NCBI GenBank assembly: GCA_030549775.1
Contig: CM060171.1
Coordinates: 59,268,360 to 59,332,359, forward strand
Source: Tamarix chinensis
Lineage: Eukaryota; Streptophyta; Magnoliopsida; Caryophyllales; Tamaricaceae
Direction: 5' to 3'
DNA: 64,000 nucleotides
Made by a program: the position numbers and the translations under genes. Positions 23,130-35,330 of this stretch are shown here, piece by piece. The notes under the pieces are model-generated. The model made no database searches. It was not told where the DNA came from and saw only the letters and a program-made list of their open reading frames with translations. Numbering within the stretch: the stretch's first letter is position 1; each line of letters opens with the position of its first letter.

Positions 23130-23366
23130 TGTAATACCCTAAAATCTTATCTAATTATAATCTCAATTAGTTAATATTTTAACATAATCCTAATCCTTAC
23201 CTCAAAATTTTCTTTCCTCATTTTTCCTTTTCCTTTTCTTTCCCTTCTTTTCATTTTCTTTTCCTTCTTCTTTATTTTTATTTTCTTTCTTCACATTCTT
23301 GCCTTGCACGTCAACCATGTGCAATATAATAACCCAGTTTCCCCTTTCCCTTTCCCCTTTTAGGCT
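23130..23366 (+). mobile_element. DL4: first ~237 bp of another giant LTR
   Basis: TGTAATACCCTAAAATCTTATC is the exact family LTR start, followed by an AT-rich lead and the beginning of the C-rich block. At 23367 it is cut by the LTR of copia-1. The remainder of DL4 was not found on the other side, so it is truncated or its rest was deleted. It lies inside the RNase H region of Del-1, so it is a separate insertion, not the Del-1 3' LTR. Confidence 0.7.
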
Positions 23367-23893
23367 TGTTGTAGAATAACGCTTATTATAGCCTAAAAAG
23401 ATTGGATCTGAACAATTATAGGAACTAGTGGGATAATTGAATCAAATGAGAATTCAATCACAAGATAGAACAATTAGGAAAAATTAATGATCTTTATTCA
23501 TGTGATTATGCATTTATAAGAGGATTAGATAAATCATTCAACAAAGCACACAATTAGGAATTCTCTAAAATAAAGAGAACACAATAAAGGAGAAAAAGAT
23601 TTGTGTTTAACTTGATGGGTAGATTTTTATCACAAATCTTTTATATTATATAAAACCCTATAGAGAAAAACACCATGTTTCGTAGAAGACCTAAAAAATA
23701 CGATCTGTGTTTAGGAAAGACTAGGGGGTTGTATTCCTTTCTTTACTCTCAGCATATGCTAAAAATTCAATCCTTTGATGTAGTATTTGTGATGTATGAC
23801 ATGGAATGAACTCTAAAAAAACCCCTATCCCTAAAAAGGTCTTCATGGCTTGTGAACATTGATTAAGTCTGAAAAATAATCAAACTTTCCCAC
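23367..23893 (-). repeat. 3' LTR of copia-1 (minus strand), approximate right edge
   Basis: Begins TGTTGTAGAATAACG on the plus strand, like the TGTTGGGAATC edge of copia-2. The right edge is placed near CAAACTTTCCCACTA (about 23890), whose complement is purine-rich and sits where the polypurine tract should be, but this edge is a judgement. No matching 5' LTR was found to the right. Confidence 0.5.
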
Positions 23894-25966
23894 TACCAGT
23901 AGCTTTGTTGGCACATTAGTCATATTATCTTAAGAACCCACTTCTCCAACACAACTTTACAAGAAGTAACAATTTCTTGAATAAAGTGATACCTACTATT
24001 GATATGTTTCGTTCGAAAATAGAAAGAGTACTGATTCTTGCTAAATAGATACCTCTCTAGCTATCACCTCAAACAACTATAGCACCATGACCGAACCCTA
24101 GTACATGTACTAAACTACCAAGCCACACTATTTCTTTAAAATCTTTTTTCATAGCCATATACTTTACCTCGGTAGAGGATAAGGTCATCACCTTCTAAGA
24201 GGAAGATCTCCCACTAGTAGCTGAACCACTAAGACAAAAAAATATATTCACTAGTGGACCTCCTTTTATCAAGATATCCACCATAATTAGAGTCCACGAA
24301 CACAACTAATAGATCAACTAATCTCCCATAATACAAAAAAGTTGATGTTGTATCCTTCAAGTATCCCAAGATCCACTTCACTACTTGTCAGCGATCCTTC
24401 TCTAGGTTCACCATATATTGACACACAAAGCTAATAGCTTGAGCGATATCAAACTAAGTACACTTCATAGCTTACATGGTACAAACATTAGAATAGGGAA
24501 CAATAGCCATAAACTCCTCTTCTTCTTTGGATTTGGGGCAATCTAAAATGAGTAGCCAATGGAGTGCTTAACAACTTGGCATCTATCACATGAAACCTCC
24601 CAAGCACCTTGTTGTAACTACAAAATCTTATGCTCATGGTCTCTTAGGATATCCATGCTAAGGATCGTCTTTGCATCTCCAAGATCCTTCATCTAAAACT
24701 CATTTTTCAACATTTTATTCATCGTATCAACATTAGACACATCATTTTCTACCACAAACATGTCATCAACATATAGGAAAAGATGCACAAGTGAGCCACC
24801 CACCATCTCTTTCAAGCACACATATTCATCATACTCATTCCTAGAGAAACCATGATCAACTATAAATAAATCAAACTATTTATAGCACTGTCTAGGATAC
24901 TACTTGATTCCATATAGTGAACTCTTCAATAGGAACGCATGATCCTACATCCCATCAACAACAAATTCATTAGGCTAACACACATAAATCTTCTCCTAGA
25001 GCTCACCATACACAAACATAGTTTTAACATCCAAATACTTCAACTCTAAATCATATATAGCTACAAGCACAAACAAAGTACGAATAGAAGTATGTCTAAC
25101 CATAGGAGAAAATACCTCATTTTAGTCCACATCTATAATCTGACTGAATCCATGTGCAATTAAATGAGCCTTGTACATTGGTCTCTCGGCCCTTGGGGAT
25201 CCTTATTTGAACTTTTACACTTGCTTATAATCAACTATCTTCTTCTTCCTAGGTGCCTTCACAAATTCCTATGTTTGATTCTTTAATAAGGGTTACATCT
25301 CCTTTTCTATAGTAGCACACCAACCAATAGAGCCAAAATTCAAAATAGCCTCTGAGAATGATGTTATCTCATGCACATCAACAATTTTTTATACACTAGA
25401 TAAGGTAAAGCTATTCAATTCTTCAAAACCATACTTTACCGAAGGCTTAACAATCCTCTATACTCTACCTTAAGCAACACCTCTTTGTCCACCTACTGCT
25501 TAGAACCACCCACATCAAGAATAATGGTTCTATCAAAAGGGTCTTTGTTATCTAAGTTAACCTTAACCTCCACCTAGATTGAAGCACTATCATGCTCCAC
25601 CTCCTTAGACACACCATCACAAGACTCAATCTTCTAGAGGAACACAAACTGGTTGAAGGTAACATCCCTTCTAGTTAGGAACTTGGATGCAGTAATGCCT
25701 CATAATATGTACCCTTTCACTATAGTTGTATAGTGAAGAAAGATACACTTATCAACTCTAGGCTCAAGTTTAACATCATTCACATAAATATAAGAAGAAT
25801 AACTAAAGACATGTAAATCAGAGTAATTAGTTGGTTTACCAAACCATAATTCCTCATATTTTTTAATCTCAATGGACCGGTTGGGTTATTGGTTCACCAG
25901 GTATACCGTCATGTGAACTACCTCAACCCAAAACTCTTTACCTATCTCTCTTTGTGATAGCATAAA
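23894..25966 (-). pseudogene. copia-1 RNase H, reverse transcriptase and integrase remnants (Tork type)
   Basis: On the minus strand this aligns by eye with copia-2 at 40640-42900 over nearly its whole length: RNase H (about 23900-24480), RT including the region matching FGMEIIRDRR (about 24640) and the YVxD segment (about 24750), the RT N-terminal half (to about 25400), and the INT-RT linker and integrase C-terminal part (25600-25966). It is full of stops. At 25967 it stops abruptly at the CACTA element. The missing integrase N-terminus, gag and 5' LTR are not found beyond the CACTA element. Confidence 0.75.
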
Positions 25967-25980
25967 CACAACCTCAGAAA

Positions 25981-26475
25981 GGGGTTTTAATAATAGTTTT
26001 AAACCGTTATTGAATCACCTGTTATTAAATCTTTAATAACGATTCATAACCGTCATAAAAAATAAACAAAAAACTGCAAATATGGGTGTAAATTTGGTAT
26101 TTAATAACGATTTTAAAATAAAAATTGTTGTTAAAAACAAAGTTTTAATAATGGTTTTTAAGTCAAAAGCATTGTTAAAAATAAAGTTTTAATAACAGTT
26201 ATTACAAAAACTATTGTTAAAATATGATCAAATTAGGGTTTTGATCATTGATTATGCATTTATTAAACCCTATTATGTATTAAATAAGCATAAATTTGAG
26301 ATTAAATATAAAATTTTAATAACAGTTCTTACTAAAACTGTTATTAAAAACTCTATTAATAACGGTTGTAGTAGGGAATAATTATTAAAACGGTTGTTTC
26401 AATAATGATTCTTACTCAAAACGGTTATTAAAACATCTATAATAACGATTTTAGTAAGAACTATTATTAAAACTA
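25981..26475. repeat. CACTA subterminal repeats (AACGGTTWTWA type, both orientations)
   Basis: More than ten copies of short motifs such as TTTTAATAAYRGTT and AACYGTTATTAAAA in both orientations, some paired as hairpins (for example around 26320-26345 and 26410-26470). Such arrays next to CACTA termini are the binding sites of the TNPA-like protein in this superfamily. Confidence 0.8.
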
Positions 26476-27352
26476 TATGTTTTTTTAAAAAATATTTTTG
26501 TTGTTTTGTTCCAGTCCACATACATAATTATATGTTCAAATATTTACCAAATTTGTAATATAAAATAACATCAATTCATATATACATGCATGTCTTCCTC
26601 CCAAATTAAATGATACTCCAAATTTTCAATCAAGCTCTAATTAGTATATCTCAATACAATGGACATACCTAGGAGTCAAAATTGGTAGGCATACCGCAGT
26701 TAGGTAGCTCTACACTCCAAAGTCAAAAGTTTATAGATCATAGCCTAAATGACCAAAATACGTAGATGAAATACAAACCAGAACATGCATGTAGAATATA
26801 GATCCCCTAGCTAATACCAAATATATGAGTGCACATACTTGGTCCATTGGTATCTAACTTCATCAATTTCATCAACATTGTATTTCTGGCCTTGTGCATA
26901 GTCACCGATGAAAAACTACAACGCCCAAGTTTCGATTAATATTAAGTTAGTACCTATGTCAAGTACCAAATATATATTTCATGATTCATTAATGGAAAAA
27001 TATGGAAAAACATACACAGCTTGGATCTATGTTAACTGATCAATTTTGGACTATTAGATTCATTGCTCTACATACATAGTATATACCATCATCACCGTTC
27101 TGCTATTGTGGACACTGTCAAATGAATTAAGTTAGCTCTCTAACTATTAGATATTAAATCAAATTAAAAAAAAATTGTCTTCCTACTTACCATTACAAGC
27201 TCATATTGAAGAATCTTTAGGTTTGAGACACCATTCTCACCTCTCCTCTGATATGCTGTCCATAGTGTCCTAATAAATAAAGTTGGATATATAATATTGT
27301 AAGTATATATACCTCAAATAATTAAAGTAGAATATATACATAAATAAGCTAA
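26476..27352. other. Non-coding stretch within the CACTA element
   Basis: AT-rich DNA between the subterminal repeats and the Ulp1-like fragment. I see no coding motif; it is probably the 3' untranslated part and degraded exons of the element. Confidence 0.4.
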
Positions 27353-28087
27353 TCAGGTAAGAAGTGAAAAGTATACTAACATGTAGATAAATTCCTTCCC
27401 ATGATAATGAGCGACTTCAAAAGGCACGTCATAGGTACGAAGGGAATCAAACACACAGACTTTATCAAGATCAAGTTGGATGGCGTACAAAACCCAATGT
27501 TCAGTTGTGAGGTGAGGAATGAGAAAAAGCTCGTCGTGTCCTTCAATCAAAATGCGATCCGCTAAATAGTTTATGTGCCTACAATCTCTTATGATAGTAC
27601 CATCACCTATGTAGTATGGGCACATAAACACAATAGAGGATATCATTCCCTCCATCGCAGCATGACTAGCTACCAACCTATAAATGATAATAACAATGCA
27701 TATTTGTTAATAACTAATAACTCATATAAGAGGTCATAAAAATTCCAATATAAAAAGAAGTACTAAAATCTAAAATATGAAATAATACTTACGTGACATA
27801 GATGGCAACACTCACGGTTAACATCCATTGTTTTACTTAGAATGATAATAAATTAAAATATAATTGTCCCTGAGGTAGTTTTGGGCATAGAAATACAATA
27901 AAGCTAGTGTTGGTGGAGGTTGGCTCTTCTCTAAAGAAGGAATATTTTGTGGGGCAAGTAATTTTTTAGATTTAGCTCTTTTTTCTTTAGCAGCACCCTT
28001 TTTTGTGTTGCTCGTTATACTATTACCTCTCTTTGTTTTACTAGTATGAGCATTCTTCTTTTTCGAATCCTTAATTGATAATAACAA
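27353..28087 (-). pseudogene. Ulp1-type (C48) cysteine protease fragment in the CACTA element
   Basis: The open piece 27353-27676 reads, on the minus strand, VFMCPYYIGDG ... LIPHLTTEHWVLYAI ... KVCVFDSLRTY. The H-W-V-L and F-D-S-L pair matches the catalytic His and Asp context of Ulp1/SENP proteases as found in plant transposons. The downstream Gln and Cys motifs are not visible. The upstream piece 27833-28087 is lysine-rich (KKKNAHTSKTKRGN; AKEKRAKSKKLL) and then has a PTLALLYFYAQNY motif; it is probably an earlier exon. The pieces are separated by intron-like or decayed DNA. Such proteases are known passengers of plant CACTA and MULE elements. Confidence 0.65.
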
Positions 28088-29439
28088 ACGAAATATGTAT
28101 TAAGCATATATATCTATATATATATATAAGGTACAAATAGTGTAAGTAATAAATAAGGTCTAATAATGATGTCTTATGTCATTACCTCTTCAGTAGTGAG
28201 ACATATCTAATCCGCAGGCTAAGATATGAAGCTTCCATGAGCTTCTAGCACTATGGCTACCTCATTACCTTCTTTATAACAAGGTAAGGGTGCACTACCA
28301 ATGATTGGAGTATCAATACTCACTAGCCTTGTATTTAGGGCTAAGTTATACCCATGGACTGTTTACACTTGGGTACTATGACTACTGCATACCCCTTATT
28401 TTGCCAAAAGAGTTGAAAGGTCATTCGCTAACAAGTCACATTTATACAAACCCTAAAATAAAATGTTACACATTCTCAATTATTTATGACACCAAATACA
28501 TTTAATAGCAATTCATAGTTGTAATGCTTACCCCAGGAAGAGAAGAAAGGCATGCATCAGCTTCACAATTGTCTCTAATGCTATTTACATTGGGTATGTG
28601 AAGATGATGATGGTCGATTGATTGGATGGCTTATACCCTTGATATTTAATAAATGACAACCCTTACTCCATTGTCGCCATCCTTTCAAATGCCATGTTTA
28701 ATTTCTAGGTGAAGATGGCCACTTTCTCATTAGTGCTATGAGAACCACAGGATCAACCACACCCGCTCGTTTTTGTAGCACCTAATTCAAGACCCTTGTG
28801 TCTTCCGGGGTATTCTACAATTCTTATAGCCTGAGACACAATGTTATATTGGTCTACCCCCTCCACAACATTTGACATTTCGAGTTCGTCTTGTAATGTA
28901 TATAATATATTTAAATTTAGCTTATAGCAATAAGCATAATATAATAGTTTTCTAAAAGAAAACTAAGTAGGGTTTGGGATATCTACAAACTTACAAATTT
29001 TTTGGTAGCAACATCTACATGTTCATTAATATATCCATCTTTTGTTGCTCTAACCTTCTTCTATAATGTACCAATATTGATGGATGAGGTACATGGATCC
29101 AAATCATGGGCTAGGAGTTGTAAATCAAAAAACAATCTTACCTTACGAATATTATTATAACATAAGACTTTTACATGTAAATAGATTAATCAAAATCACA
29201 TACCAACTCCTCTTTAAGGCCTACATAGCCTTTACAAGCCATATTCTGCTGGTATTTATTTTGCTTAATAATCTCTTTATTTTTGGCACTTTTTTTCCTA
29301 TGTTATAAGCCAAAATACAGTCACATTATTATTTAAATATCAATGAAATATTCTTAATCAAAAAGTTGAATTTTCATCTATCAAATACCTTAAAATCCTC
29401 TAAAAGACAATATGCAATAAATTGGTTCCAAATTTATTG

Positions 29440-29930
29440 ATCAATGAAACCATATCATTTGGGTGGGTTCTATGGTAGAGAGCCATCCCTCTTTCTGTAT
29501 ATTTTTCTATGAGCTAAGTAAGACCTAAATGTTCTTAGATGCTCCCCACAATATCTGAGAAGCTATTTCTTTCTAGTCTCCAAGACATTGAAGACTCTCT
29601 GCAAAATAAGACGTATAGAGGTATACCGATGTTAATGAATTAAATTAATAACATTTGACATACAAAAATGATTAAATAAAATAGCATATTTACCATGATT
29701 TCCTACCAAATATGCTCATTGTGACCCTTTGGAATATGCTTCCAATTATTATAAGAGATAGGAACACAATTTTTCATGAGTGAAATGTACGTCAAGAACA
29801 TGTCTATATAAGGGCCAATAGGAAGATTGTAAGTATTCCATCCCAACTTGACTACTTCTCATTTATTCCGCATTTCTGTGATGATTCTCATAATAGTAGG
29901 TCATTTCTTTCCTTCTCCATCACTATTGTC
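29440..29930 (-). pseudogene. Ptta/En/Spm-type transposase remnant
   Basis: Minus-strand translation, interrupted by stops, shows a PYIDMFLTYISLMKNCVPIS motif followed by a W-K-H-I-P-K and an I-W-x-E-I-M motif. This resembles the plant transposase (Ptta/En/Spm) domain, with its PIxxxxW..VP......IW pattern. Position between the protease and TNP2 remnants fits a CACTA element. The call is from recalled patterns only. Confidence 0.5.
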
Positions 29931-30118
29931 CCTATCAACTATTTTGTTGGCCATATCTCTATAAAAAATCAATAAATAAATTATGTTAGAATGTTATGTA
30001 CTAACCATAATGTGCCAGTAAATTACTTTTTGATACAATAAATATCAAATATGGATGGTCGAAAAAATTATTTAAAAAAACAACACACATATCATATGTT
30101 ACAATATTATTACCCTCA

Positions 30119-32335
30119 TTACCTTCTTTTCCTTCTGTTTTTTTCCTTTATTTTAGGATTGGTTTCAGAATCTGATGTATATATTACTTCAGGATGATCA
30201 TCCCTGAAATATATTTCCTCCTCATTAATTTTATTGTTATCATCGTTCAATAATTGAGTTGCTTGCACAGCTGAGACACACTCTTTATTCCAATTGGCAT
30301 CATTTTTATCATCACATTCATTAGCATTTCTTTTCTTCATAGATAGTATCATAGACCATCTGTTATCAGCAAAATCAGTGACAAAGAACACTTGTGTTGC
30401 TTGTGATGCCAAGATAAATGGGTCTTGTTTATACCCTGCCCTATTGAGATCTATTAATGTGAATCTATCTTCATATCTATCCCCATAGCTATTATCAATC
30501 CATCAGTAGCTGAATACAGGGACTTTAAATACAGTGTAATCTAACTCCCATATATGTTCAATCACACCATAATAATTTATATCTACATAGGTTGGATTCT
30601 TGTATTTCGCACTAGCAACATGCATTGCCTCAGCCACTAAAGTTACCCCACGGTTCTACATTATACTCTTATAAAGTGTAACTATTGATAACATAACTGG
30701 TATATGAAAAAACCTCATAGTGAGATTTCTAAGACAACCAATGCAGGGTTTCAAAAATCAAATTTGGAGAATGTCTGATGAGTGGAATGATGCGATCTCT
30801 TATCCAATTGATAAAGGAAAGATTATGTTTATCGATTATCCATTTCTTAATCTTTGATGGATTTTCAATCCATAAAGAAAGCATATGTTCTTCAATATAC
30901 AACTAAACATCATCACTGTTGTGTAATACATATAGATGTACTTTACAGAACATGTTAGGGTCTACATGTCCAAACTGTTTGCCCCTAATACCCTATCCTT
31001 CAATTTTTCTTCTATGTCGAGACTTAGAAATACTAAGAGCTTCAGCATTTTACAAGTACTTCATGTAAAACTCGATTGCCTCTTCTACAAGGTAAATCTC
31101 AAGAATGCATCCTTATGGCCGATATTGATTCTTCACATAACCTTTTATAAACTTCATAAACCGTTCAAAGGGTGTACATCTAGTGCCCATGAATAGGTTA
31201 TAGCATTTTTATCTCATGAACTAAATGAATAGTTAGATGTACCATAATGTCAACAAATGAGGGTGGAAAATACATTTCAAGATGGCACAAAGTAATCATA
31301 ATCCCTTCTTGCAAGGCATTCAAACTATCAAGATGTATGACTTTAGAGCATACAACGTTAAAGAACCAACTAAGCCTCTTGATAGTAATTTGAATACGCT
31401 TTGGCAAAACTCCACGTATAGCTATCGGCAACAAGTGCTACATCAAAATTTGACAATCATGAGACTTCATGTTAATTAGTTTCAACTCTTTCATCAACAT
31501 GAGCCTTCTGACACTATTAAAGAATTCGCAAAATAAAATTTTATATTTTCTGGAAAGAGTATGATACGCCGGTGGTAAATATATTCTTCTTCCATTGTCC
31601 TGCTTTACCAATTCCTATCTAATACCCATTTCTTCCATATCCATTCGAGCATTGATGCTATCTTTAGTCTTTCATGGAACATTAAGTAATGTACCAACAA
31701 GATTGTCACATATATTTTCCTCGATATACATCACATCAAGGGCATATCTCACGTATAGAGATTCCCAATAAGGAAGGTTGAAGAATATTGATATCTTCTT
31801 CCACCCAACTAATGGAGGCTTATCTTTATTCTTCTTCCTAAACTTGACACTCAAATGTTTCATCTTCAGCCACACTTGTCGACCCGTCAACCTGATTGGT
31901 GCCTGCCCTACTTCTTGGAAGCCATTGAACGCATTTTGTTTTACCTACAATAATGATGATTCTTCGGTAAAAATCTATGATGCCCAAGGAAGACAGTTTT
32001 TCAGCCATGTGTTAGCTAAACAAATGAAGTATTATCCTCACATATCGAGCATGCATAATGGCCTTTCACACTATAACCTGACAAGTTGCCATACGCTAGA
32101 AAATCATTTATAGTACAAAATAACATTTCTCTCAAAGTAAAATTTTCTGCACTATACGTAAACAAATGATCTCTCAAATCATCAATGTTGACACGCTGAA
32201 TATAAACACAGTTCAAATAAGGACAGACTATTCTACTAGAGTCCCAACATGTTCAACTGCAAACTTGATAAAAAATTCTACTCCTTCATTATATTCCCTA
32301 GATAAATAATTTGTAGACAACCATTTCTAATCCAT
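30119..32335 (-). pseudogene. TNP2-type CACTA transposase with internal deletion
   Basis: Reads right to left. A start codon at 32333-32335 opens an N-terminal transposon-associated domain (W-L-S-T-N-Y-L-S-R-E-Y-N-E-G-V, then NCVYIQRVNIDDLRDHL at about 32165-32216). The frame runs straight into the TNP2 core motif ENFTLREMLFCTINDFLAYG and GYSVKGHYACSICEDNTS (32016-32150). The hundreds of residues that normally separate them are missing. Then come NLPYWESLYVRYALDVMYIEENICD (31672-31890), the DUF4218-type segment LPIAIRGVLPKRI ... LEMYFPPSFVDIMVHL (31198-31434), and a DUF4216-type end ILASQATQVFFVTDFADNRW (30119-30412). Stops and frame changes are frequent. It would have cut and pasted the element. 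Confidence 0.8.
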
Positions 32336-33715
32336 TGTTTTTCAATCTAGATGTATCCCACGCAAAAGTAATTATTACAAATTAATCCAATTATAAGTTT
32401 AATAATTCACAAATTTCTCATGCTTAGAAAGAATTAATCTCAAATGTATCATGCTAGTCTATATATATATATATATATATATACGAGTCATGAGAACACG
32501 TTTCCAAAAAGATATTAATACTTAAACTGCTCATACTTAGAAAGATTTCATACATACATACATACATAGAAAAATACTGTACAATGGTTCAAATTACAAA
32601 AGATATACATCCTATGGGATTAAAGCAACAGTAGCACTATATACATCAAAAGGTTGCTAAAACCCAAACACCTAAATAAGAAAAACTCATAACACTAAAA
32701 TTAAATCCCCCAGAAGCCTCGTGGAGCCCGACTAATAACTATAACTCTTAAAGTCCACTCATCACGATATGTCATCTGATCCTCACATCATTGCTAGAGA
32801 TTCTAGTCACATATACTCTAGGATAACCAGGGTGGATACTCCAAGGAAAGCTATGGTGAAACCTTTACTCATCATCAATCACCGTCAGCTCTCTCGATAT
32901 CCTATCATACTATCTACCAAATACCTCACCCTCAATAAATCTCGGGTGTGGTGCATTAGTGCGGTGGACAAACCAATGCAAAAAAGTAGATGTAGCCAAT
33001 AATCATGGCCCTATCTGAGGTAGGGTCAATTGTAGGAGATACGATCTAAAATTGAAGGGGTGATAGGATGCGTCACTCACATACAACCGACCTAGCTCAT
33101 TATATAACCATATGACATGAGTTTGTAGATCTGCATGTGGCGCCATGCATAGATATGGTGGAGGGTATGCCATCTCCCTACCTAAAAATAGGAACCACTA
33201 AATCTTATCATCAAGGTTGCTCTCGAAAGGATCTAAATTACAGAATATGTAAACTGATCTTCAACTAGTTAGAAAAATCATAAATATATTCTACAAGATC
33301 TTAACCAACTATGTAAAGCTAACAACATACCCATATAAGATACTCATCATAAAACTTATAATCTTAAATTGATTTGTGTTTATTTCTCAATTGATATAAA
33401 TGTGTCATTAAATATCAAGAAAAGATAAATTAGCAAACAAATCCTTTCATTTACTCCCACTACATTTGTTAATGAGTTAAGTTGAATCAAACTTCCTCTT
33501 ATTACACTCAATATATTTAAAATAAAGATATAATATTAAGTTATATATTTAACAAACTGGCTGAACATCAAACTATGGTTAAATCATTCAAGCTATGCAT
33601 AGTAAGATCAAGTATATATTATTAAGATAATATATATTGGTTAAGTATAATAACATGATATTATTAAAAGTAGAGTTGAGAATAATGTATATAATAGTTT
33701 GTTATAAGAGAAAAT
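32336..33715. other. Region without a recognisable gene, right of TNP2
   Basis: Includes a (TA)n run at 32459-32482 and a (CATA)n run at about 32551-32568. From 32580 to 33240 the base composition is less AT-biased and short open frames exist on both strands (for example 32769-33002), but no domain is recognisable. It could be the 5' non-coding end of the CACTA element or the debris of copia-1. Confidence 0.35.
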
Positions 33716-34095
33716 ATTAATTATTATATTTAGTATAATAAACGCTAAACCCTAACCCTAATTGTAACCTTAGCCCTAAACCTAATAAATTATAATAAAA
33801 ACTAACCCTAAACCCAATAAACCCTAAACCTAAACATAGCTAACTATAATTAAACCCTAATAAATTCTATATTATTATTATTATTATTATTAAAAATTAT
33901 GATTACTACTACTACTACTACTATTAATTATTCCTCTCTATTTAATTATTTACTTTTATATTTAGTATAATAAACACTAAACCCTAACCCTAACACTAAC
34001 CCTAACCCTAATAAATTGTAATAAAGACTAACCCTAAACCTAATAAACCCTAATCCTAAACCTAGCTATCTATAATTAAAACCTAGTAAATCCTA

Positions 34096-34138
<43 letters not shown>

Positions 34139-34445
34139 CATAATTATTCCTCCCTATGTAATCATTCACTTTTATATTTAGTATAATAAATGCTAAACCC
34201 TAACCCTAACCTTAACCTTAACCTTAATAAATTATAATAAAAACTAAACTTAAACCTAATAAAACCCTAATCCTAAACCTAGCTAACTATAATTAAACCC
34301 TAATAAATCCTATATTATTATTATTAAAAATTATTATTATAATTATTATTATTATTATTATTATTAAAAATTATTATTACTACTACTACTACTACTATTA
34401 TTATACACAATTATTCCTCTCTATTTAATTATTCACTTTTATATC
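33716..34445. repeat. Tandem repeat (~230-bp unit, three copies) with telomere-like CCCTAA motifs
   Basis: Three consecutive units (about 33716-33950, 33951-34160, 34161-34445). Each has the same order: a TATTTAGTATAATAAACRCTAA lead, a cluster of CCCTAAC/CCCTAAA motifs, an AAYCCTAATAAATYCTATA stretch, then (ATT)n with or without (ACT)n, then ATTATTCCTCYCTATTTAATTATT. Plant telomeres are (CCCTAAA)n, so the clusters look like interstitial telomere-like sequence, but they are interspersed and degenerate. Confidence 0.85.
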
Positions 34446-34698
34446 TTCTTTATTTTTTATATCTATTTAAACCACATAAAAAAATCATTAACATGCATCT
34501 CTAATTGAAATTTTCATTTAATGATGTGCATATGTAAAATATATTTTCATTAAATTATATGACATTTCCTATATCTTATAGTGTCATATACTTATTAATT
34601 AAAATGTGTGTGTGTGTGTGTGTGTGTAGTTTTTATGCCTAATATTACTAATAATTTTAAGTATTTTATTTATCTTTGTAATTAAGCACTCATGCATG

Positions 34699-34733
<35 letters not shown>

Positions 34734-35330
34734 CATATATGTAAGGTCTTGGCCAACACAGTCATGCATATGTTAATATATAGCAGTATCGACAAATTCA
34801 ACAATGAACAACAACATTTTAATAATGTGATGATTGGGGACACACTATGTAAAAGGTCATATGAACTAATTGTGCAAGTGCTAATGTTTATACACTTGTC
34901 GAAAAGAAATTTCTTAACATGGAAGCTTTAACCTAGCGGAGTTGGTCATCTGTGGTTTGCAACATGAAATATAGATGAGGAGAACTTTTAGTGATCCATG
35001 ATAGTCTGCAGGAGGATCTTATCAATTCATGGTAAAAAAAAATAGAGTAAGACCAGTAGGTATAGGAATCTAAGTTGGTTGACTAGATGGAGGAGTATAC
35101 TCCTGAGTGATGGAAGCATTAGGTTTAAGTCAGTGGAATCAAAAGAGATATAAAAATAAGAAAACTCCAAAGAGATAAAGAGAGATAATCAAAAAATAGC
35201 TAAAAGTAGAGAGAGAAATAACCACACAAGGTTTAAGTCAGTGGAATCAAAGGAATGAGCATGTGGTATAGAAATTTGTTTTCCCTTATACTAGTACGAG
35301 ATAGAATGGTAGGTATACACCCTAAAACAA
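34446..35330. other. AT-rich stretch with microsatellites, no gene seen
   Basis: Contains (TG)n at about 34605-34628 and (AT)n at about 34698-34730. From 34740 to 35330 the DNA is unassigned; a GGTTTAAGTCAGTGGAATCA segment occurs twice (about 35129 and 35229). No coding motif is visible. Confidence 0.45.

Larger units (their letters stand above)
25967..32340 (-). mobile_element. CACTA (En/Spm) DNA transposon, right end unresolved
   Basis: The left edge is CACAACCTCAGAAAGGGG at about 25967, a decayed CACTA-type end, placed where alignment of copia-1 with copia-2 breaks. Next come subterminal repeats (25981-26475). Minus-strand coding remnants in the order expected for a CACTA element follow: TNP2-type transposase (30119-32335), a Ptta/En/Spm-type remnant (29440-29930) and a Ulp1-type protease fragment (27353-28087). 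No matching terminal inverted repeat was found on the right; the stated right limit is the TNP2 start codon, and the real end lies further right or is lost. Confidence 0.75.

Noticed and set aside
23130..23366. DL4 as the 3' LTR of Del-1
   Set aside because: Del-1 breaks off in RNase H here; integrase and polypurine tract are missing, so DL4 must be a separate insertion or a deletion product.
32769..33002. A 77-codon forward open frame as a gene
   Set aside because: No recognisable domain or promoter; overlapping reverse frames are equally open.
33740..34290. True interstitial telomere
   Set aside because: The CCCTAA motifs are degenerate, interspersed with other sequence and arranged in 230-bp units, not a (CCCTAAA)n run.
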